Shown: positions 5,337 to 7,448 of the stretch, one piece after another
How the letters are laid out: each line of letters starts with the position of its first letter
Numbering within the stretch: position 1 is the stretch's first letter
Assembly (NCBI GenBank): GCA_039934875.1
Contig: JBDTLH010000233.1
Span: forward strand, 1 to 7,448
Direction: 5' to 3'
Length of the DNA stretch: 7,448 nucleotides
Source: JBDTLH01 sp039934875
GTDB taxonomy: Bacteria; Acidobacteriota; Terriglobia; Terriglobales; Acidobacteriaceae
Program-made: the position numbers and the translations under genes
The notes under the pieces: generated by a model
Seen by the model: the letters and a program-made list of their open reading frames with translations, nothing else
The model's database searches: none
What the model was told of the DNA's origin: nothing

Positions 5337-7448
5337 TTGTCTAAGTTTTTAGCAGCTGTAAGAGAGCGCGTCGTCATCTATGACGGCGCCATGGGCACTC
5401 AAATCCAGGCGCGCAATCTCTCGCTCGACGACTATTGGGGCAACGAGGGGTGCAGCGAGATCCTCGTGCTCAGCCGTCCCGACGTAATTCGCAACATCCA
5501 CGCAGCATACTTTGAGGCTGGCGCCGACGTAGTCGAGACCAACACCTTCGGCGCCACCAACATCGTGCTGGGGGAATATGATCTGCAGAAGCGGGTAGCG
5601 GAGATCAATGCCGCCGCGGTACGAATCGCGCGTGAAGTCGCCGCGGAATATTCAACCCCCGAGCGGCCCCGCTTCGTCGCCGCTTCTGTCGGGCCGACCA
5701 CCAAGCTACCCTCGTTAGGCCATATAAAATACGACGCCATGTTCGCGTCTTATCTCGAACAGATGCTCGCCGTAATCGCAGCCGGCGCGGACGTTGTCCT
5801 GATCGAAACCTCTCAGGATTTGTTGCAAGCCAAAATCGCGCTCGCGGCCGCATTCGGTGCGATGAACACCCTGCAGAGGAAAGTGCCGGTGCAGATGCAG
5901 GTCACCCTCGAAGCCTCGGGGACCATGCTGCTCGGCTCAGAAATCTCCGCCGCGCTCACCACCCTCGATGCCTTCGACATCGACGTCTTCGGCCTGAATT
6001 GCGCCACCGGCCCTGTCGAGATGAACGACGCAGTGCGCTATTTGAGCCACAACTGCACCCGCCTAATATCGATCCTCCCGAACGCCGGCCTACCCCATAA
6101 CGAAGGCGGCCACGCGGTTTACAAGCTTACTCCCAGCGAACTCGCCGAGCACCACAGGCGCTTCATCGAGGAGTATGGCGTCAACGTTGTCGGCGGATGC
6201 TGTGGCACTACTCCCGCGCACATCACTGCCGTCGCCGAACTTTGCCGCGACCTGAAGCCCGCTGCGCGTGACGCCAAACCGGTCGCCGCAGTCGCCAGCG
6301 CCTACACAAGTTGTCCGCTCGAACTTGACGGCCAGCCGGTCGTGATCGCCGAGGAGATGAACACCACCACGCAAAAAGCCGCCTTCCGTGAACTCGTCCG
6401 CGGCGAAAAATACGACGATATCCTTGCCCTCGGAAAGAAGCTGGTCAACGAAGGCTCGCAAATCCTCGATCTCTGCTGCGCCATTGTCGGCGAAGACGAG
6501 ATGGGATACATGTCTGCCGTGCTCGACAAGATCGCCACTCGCGTCTCCGCCCCCATCTCCGTCGATTCCACCGAAGCCGAAGTTGTCGAAGCCGCATTGA
6601 AGCTGATCCCCGGCAAGCCCCTCATCAATTCCATCAATCTCGAAGACGGCGAGAAGCGCACCTCTAAAGTCCTTCCCATGGCGAAAAAGTACGGCGCTGC
6701 GGTGATCGCGCTCACCATCGATGAGGACGGGATGGCGCTCACTGCCGATAGGAAACTCGCCGTCGCCAAACGCATCGCTGAACTCGCGATGACCAAGTAC
6801 GGCGTGCGCGGCCAGGACCTTATCTTCGACCCGCTCACGCTGCCCATCTCCACCGGTCAGGACGACTATCGCACTGCGGGCATCGAGACCCTCGAAGCCG
6901 TCCGCCGCATCAAGCTGGAACTCCCGGAATGCCGCACCATTCTGGGCGTCAGCAACATCAGCTTCGGCCTTGATGCCTATCCACGCCGCGTGCTGAATTC
7001 CGTTTTTCTGCATGAAGCAGTGCAGCGCGGACTCGATTGCGCCATCATCAACTTCGCCAAGGTATATCCGCTATACAAAATCCCCGAAGCCGAAGCCGAT
7101 CTCGCTCGCAAGCTGATCTTCTACGACATCACGGATGGAGATCCGCTGCAAAAATACATGCAGTTCTTCGCCGGACGCGAGAAGAAAAACGAGGTTGCCG
7201 CCGAAGATGCCGCGGCGCTCCCAGTCGAAGAACTGTTGAAGCACCTTATTATCAACGGCGAAAAATCCGCCGGCGAAGGCCCCGTTCGCCGCAGCCTCGA
7301 ACAAGTGCTCGACTCCGCGCTCGAAACCTATTCGCCCCTCGAAGTCATCAACGACATTCTGTTGGACGGCATGAAGACCGTCGGCGAACTATTTGGCGCG
7401 CGCAAGATGCAGCTTCCCAGCGTGCTCGATTCCGCCGCCGTCATGAAA
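5337..7448 (+). CDS. metH: Cobalamin-dependent methionine synthase, 3' end beyond window
   Basis: MetH transfers the methyl group of 5-methyl-THF to homocysteine through cob(I)alamin in the cytosol. The frame from TTG 5337 is open to the last base, giving 704 codons; E. coli MetH has about 1,227. Residues about 1-300 are the homocysteine module with YDGAMGTQI, ETNTFGATN, and zinc ligands Cys222 and Cys288-Cys289 in GGCCGTTP. Residues about 336-600 are the folate (pterin-binding) barrel, with SVDST, LTIDEDG, DPLTLPISTG and GVSNISFGL. The stretch NSVFLHEA...DPLQKYM matches my memory of the actinobacterial-type MetH rather than that of E. coli. From about residue 649 the four-helix cobalamin cap begins (GMKTVGELFGARKMQLP), and the window ends before the DxHxxG cobalamin loop. 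The folate module opens with AEEMNTTTQ (residues 338-346) where GERTN-type text is usual, and has DLCCA at 378-382. The only early ATG, at 5390, lies inside the first motif, so TTG 5337 is preferred. It shares the riboswitch-led transcript. Confidence 0.95.
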   Translation, partial: MSKFLAAVRERVVIYDGAMGTQIQARNLSLDDYWGNEGCSEILVLSRPDVIRNIHAAYFEAGADVVETNTFGATNIVLGEYDLQKRVAEINAAAVRIAREVAAEYSTPERPRFVAASVGPTTKLPSLGHIKYDAMFASYLEQMLAVIAAGADVVLIETSQDLLQAKIALAAAFGAMNTLQRKVPVQMQVTLEASGTMLLGSEISAALTTLDAFDIDVFGLNCATGPVEMNDAVRYLSHNCTRLISILPNAGLPHNEGGHAVYKLTPSELAEHHRRFIEEYGVNVVGGCCGTTPAHITAVAELCRDLKPAARDAKPVAAVASAYTSCPLELDGQPVVIAEEMNTTTQKAAFRELVRGEKYDDILALGKKLVNEGSQILDLCCAIVGEDEMGYMSAVLDKIATRVSAPISVDSTEAEVVEAALKLIPGKPLINSINLEDGEKRTSKVLPMAKKYGAAVIALTIDEDGMALTADRKLAVAKRIAELAMTKYGVRGQDLIFDPLTLPISTGQDDYRTAGIETLEAVRRIKLELPECRTILGVSNISFGLDAYPRRVLNSVFLHEAVQRGLDCAIINFAKVYPLYKIPEAEADLARKLIFYDITDGDPLQKYMQFFAGREKKNEVAAEDAAALPVEELLKHLIINGEKSAGEGPVRRSLEQVLDSALETYSPLEVINDILLDGMKTVGELFGARKMQLPSVLDSAAVMK

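Noticed and set aside
6090..7013. A 307-codon open frame on the minus strand opposite metH
   Set aside because: It is a shadow of the metH codons, with Asp/Gly/Phe-rich composition and no domain or ribosome site.
5337..7448. metH as a truncated gene lacking the cobalamin and activation domains
   Set aside because: The frame is open to the last base of the window and stops mid-domain, so the truncation is by the window edge and not a mutation.

Overview
The window reads as ordinary bacterial chromosome. Five genes lie on the + strand, with no mobile element, RNA gene or CRISPR array. The GC-rich coding, the style of the sugar transferase and UDP-sugar enzymes, and a MetH close to the actinobacterial/acidobacterial type would fit an Acidobacteriota-like soil bacterium. 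That placement is an inference from sequence impression and was not searched.

Region 1 (1-3252) is the end of a surface-polysaccharide locus. It holds the 3' part of an initiating sugar-phosphate transferase, which loads the first sugar onto undecaprenyl phosphate. UDP-glucose 6-dehydrogenase (ugd) and UDP-glucuronate decarboxylase (UDP-xylose synthase) follow. The last two catalyse consecutive steps, UDP-glucose to UDP-glucuronate to UDP-xylose, and abut with no spacer (TAA then ATG). The locus can therefore supply UDP-GlcA and UDP-Xyl for an exopolysaccharide or for LPS decoration.

Region 2 (3253-3453) is a non-coding leader. It carries a SAM-I-clan riboswitch aptamer (P1 3262-3266/3369-3373, core GGCAACC...GGTGC), then a hairpin and T-run that look like a terminator, with a competing antiterminator pairing. 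The open frame runs through this leader from a GTG at 3271, so an automated start call would wrongly translate the riboswitch. The ATG at 3454, behind AAGGTGAG, is the better start.

Region 3 (3454-7448) is a methionine/one-carbon operon. Its first gene is a fused homocysteine S-methyltransferase/5,10-methylene-THF reductase (YitJ type). Eleven bases later a cobalamin-dependent methionine synthase (metH) begins at a TTG and runs off the window after 704 codons. The reductase makes 5-methyl-THF, MetH uses it to methylate homocysteine, and the riboswitch would shut the pair off when S-adenosylmethionine is plentiful.

The points most worth a second look are the unusual riboswitch and its switching hairpins, the start corrections (TTG 877, ATG 3454, TTG 5337), and a MetH folate-domain signature that departs from the usual GERTN pattern. 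I see no evidence of a wholly new system here.
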